NCBI RefSeq assembly: GCF_002351485.1 | Contig: NZ_NWMW01000001.1 | Span: 1,550,001-1,614,000, forward strand | Origin: Sphingomonas spermidinifaciens | GTDB lineage: Bacteria > Pseudomonadota > Alphaproteobacteria > Sphingomonadales > Sphingomonadaceae | DNA: 64,000 nucleotides | Reading direction: 5' to 3' | Part shown: positions 62,898-64,000 of the stretch, piece by piece | How positions within the stretch are numbered: the stretch's first letter is position 1 | Layout: each line of letters opens with the position of its first letter | Made by a program: the position numbers and the translations under genes | The notes under the pieces: generated by a model | Databases searched by the model: none | What the model was told of the DNA's origin: nothing | What the model saw: only the letters and a program-made list of their open reading frames with translations

Positions 62898-63346
62898 GCC
62901 GGCCGCGACTTCAGAAGCGCCGAGCGAAAGCAGCGGCAGACGACTTCGTCGCGCTGGTTGAGCATCTCGTGCTGCCAGGTGACGATCCCCTGCCCCGGCC
63001 GCGACCTGGAGGGACGAAGCTCGGTGACTTCGCTCGTCGCGCGCAGCGTGTCGCCGATGAACACCGGCGCGGGCATGACGAGCTGGTCATAGCCGAGATT
63101 GGCGACGAGGCTGCCGAGCGTCGTCTCCCCCACGCTCAGCCCCACCATCAGCGCGAATGTGAAGGTGCTGTTGACTAGAATGCGCCCGAACTCCGACGCC
63201 GCCGCTGCTTCGGCATCCAGATGCAGCGGCTGCGGATTGTGCGTCATGGTGGAAAAGAGAAGGTTGTCTGTCTCGGTCACCGTGCGCCGGATCGGATGCT
63301 CGATCCGGTCGCCGACCTGCCATTCGTCGAAAAAACGGCCCGCCAT
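62894..63346 (-). CDS. MaoC family dehydratase
   Basis: A 150-residue hotdog-fold enoyl-CoA hydratase. It starts [20 protein letters not shown] and contains [20 protein letters not shown], a MaoC active-site segment with Asn and His. It overlaps the CitE-like gene by four bases and the carboxylase stop by one base, so it is translated with both. Confidence 0.9.
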   Translation of the reverse strand: MAGRFFDEWQVGDRIEHPIRRTVTETDNLLFSTMTHNPQPLHLDAEAAAASEFGRILVNSTFTFALMVGLSVGETTLGSLVANLGYDQLVMPAPVFIGDTLRATSEVTELRPSRSRPGQGIVTWQHEMLNQRDEVVCRCFRSALLKSRPA

Positions 63347-64000
63347 CAGACCTCTCCCCGCTCGATCCGTGCGAGCAGCGCCTCGACCTGCACCTGCGCG
63401 CCGGCCCGCGCGTCGAGTTCGGCGACGATGCCATCGAACGGCGCGGTAAGCGTATGCTCCATCTTCATCGCTTCCAGCGTCAGCAGCTTCTGGCCCTTAA
63501 CGACGGCATCGCCCGCAGCAACCTCGACCGACAGCACCCGCCCCGGCATCGGCGACAGGATCGCACCGTCGGCGGCGGCGCCGGCCGCACCGAGCGGCGG
63601 TCGTAGCGAAGCGCGATGCCCGTCGCCTCGCTCGAACAGCACCACGCCATCCCCATCGCCGACAAACGCCGGTTCGAAGCTGCCGTCGGCCCATCCATGT
63701 GCCAGCGAAACCGGCGCGCAGGTCGCCGTACGTGGCGCCCCGTCGATCCAGATCACGGCGTCCTCGCGCGCCGGCGCATTCAGGCGAAAGCCGCGCGGCC
63801 CGACGGTCGGCCCGTCGCTCGAAGTAGACGCGGCAAGCAGCGTCAGCGCGTGCCTTGCCGCATCATCAGAAAGCGCGGCCGGCTGGGTCAGGGAATCGCC
63901 GGCCTCCGCGATGAAGCCGGTCGTCACCTCTCCGTCTCCGAAGCGCGTCTCTCGCAACAGGCGCGCCAGAAAGGCGGCGTTCGTGCGCAGCGGCCAGACC
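63346..64000 (-). CDS. Biotin-dependent acyl-CoA carboxylase alpha subunit, 5' end outside
   Basis: The visible 217 residues are the C-terminal part of a biotin carboxylase plus carrier protein. They begin in the [14 protein letters not shown] segment and end with a biotinyl domain holding [16 protein letters not shown], where Lys is biotinylated. The rest lies beyond the right edge. The neighbours MaoC and CitE-like lyase and the start segment suggest methylcrotonyl-CoA carboxylase (leucine degradation), but acetyl- or propionyl-CoA carboxylase cannot be excluded. Confidence 0.88.
   Translation of the reverse strand, partial: VWPLRTNAAFLARLLRETRFGDGEVTTGFIAEAGDSLTQPAALSDDAARHALTLLAASTSSDGPTVGPRGFRLNAPAREDAVIWIDGAPRTATCAPVSLAHGWADGSFEPAFVGDGDGVVLFERGDGHRASLRPPLGAAGAAADGAILSPMPGRVLSVEVAAGDAVVKGQKLLTLEAMKMEHTLTAPFDGIVAELDARAGAQVQVEALLARIERGEV

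Overview
The window is a dense, GC-rich chromosomal segment of an alphaproteobacterium, most likely a member of the Sphingomonadales (Sphingomonas-like). The basis is the gene content and order: zapA-6S RNA-fau; tsaB-rimI-mucR-fur-plsC-miaB-phoH-ybeY-corC; mutY-dciA-two DsbA-like proteins-smc; a CFA synthase; a MucR/Ros regulator. GTG and TTG starts are common, as are 1-4 nt gene overlaps. I see no insertion sequence, integrase, phage gene or CRISPR array. Long open frames on the opposite strand of many genes are GC-driven shadows and are left out.

Layout. 1-7.4 kb: transketolase (runs off the left edge), a small coiled-coil protein, zapA, 6S RNA, fau, a DUF2842 protein, tRNA-Asp, an AI-2E family permease, glpK, a PilZ protein, mutT. 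7.4-16.5 kb: two small Flp pilins, an M23 peptidase, a GtrB-like glycosyltransferase, then a leftward run: SDR, TauE/SafE permease, cytochrome b, YedY-like molybdoenzyme, YggT, folD, a DUF4440-like protein, marC. 16.5-32.6 kb: rlmN, a TrpF-like paralogue, cfa, a frameshifted DUF1801 gene, DUF2721 and DUF4345 membrane proteins, an amidase overlapping nrdB, three tiny coupled membrane genes, DUF2171, nrdA, a Tat-exported M20-family protein with a degenerate metal site, an M16 peptidase. 32.7-43.6 kb: an Asp/Asn beta-hydroxylase, NfuA-like, RutE-like, then the conserved tsaB-to-corC block with a truncated VapC-type PIN fragment between phoH and ybeY, then a sorbosone-dehydrogenase-like protein. 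43.7-54.2 kb: DinG-like helicase, SixA-like phosphatase, a YdeI/OmpD-associated gene with an in-frame TGA, cytochrome c, pheA, nudC, a serine hydrolase, mutY, dciA, two DsbA-like proteins. 54.3-64 kb: smc, chrA, a LOG-family protein, extensin-like lipoprotein, DUF985 cupin, a frameshifted metallophosphoesterase, and the end of a probable leucine/acyl-CoA degradation operon (CitE-like lyase, MaoC, biotin-dependent carboxylase alpha subunit, which runs off the right edge).

How genes work together. Several themes appear: nucleotide supply and sanitation (nrdA, nrdB, mutT, mutY, nudC), one-carbon metabolism (fau, folD), tRNA/rRNA modification and maturation (tsaB, rimI, miaB, rlmN, ybeY), chromosome maintenance (zapA, dciA, smc, DinG-like), and a candidate exported oxidoreductase module (TauE/SafE permease, cytochrome b, YedY-like protein).

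Most unusual items: the PIN-domain remnant translationally coupled to ybeY; the M20 protein lacking three of five metal ligands; an orphan TrpF-like paralogue; three genes each interrupted by a single-base lesion; and two families of short palindromes in intergenic spaces. I did not find a clearly new multi-gene system.
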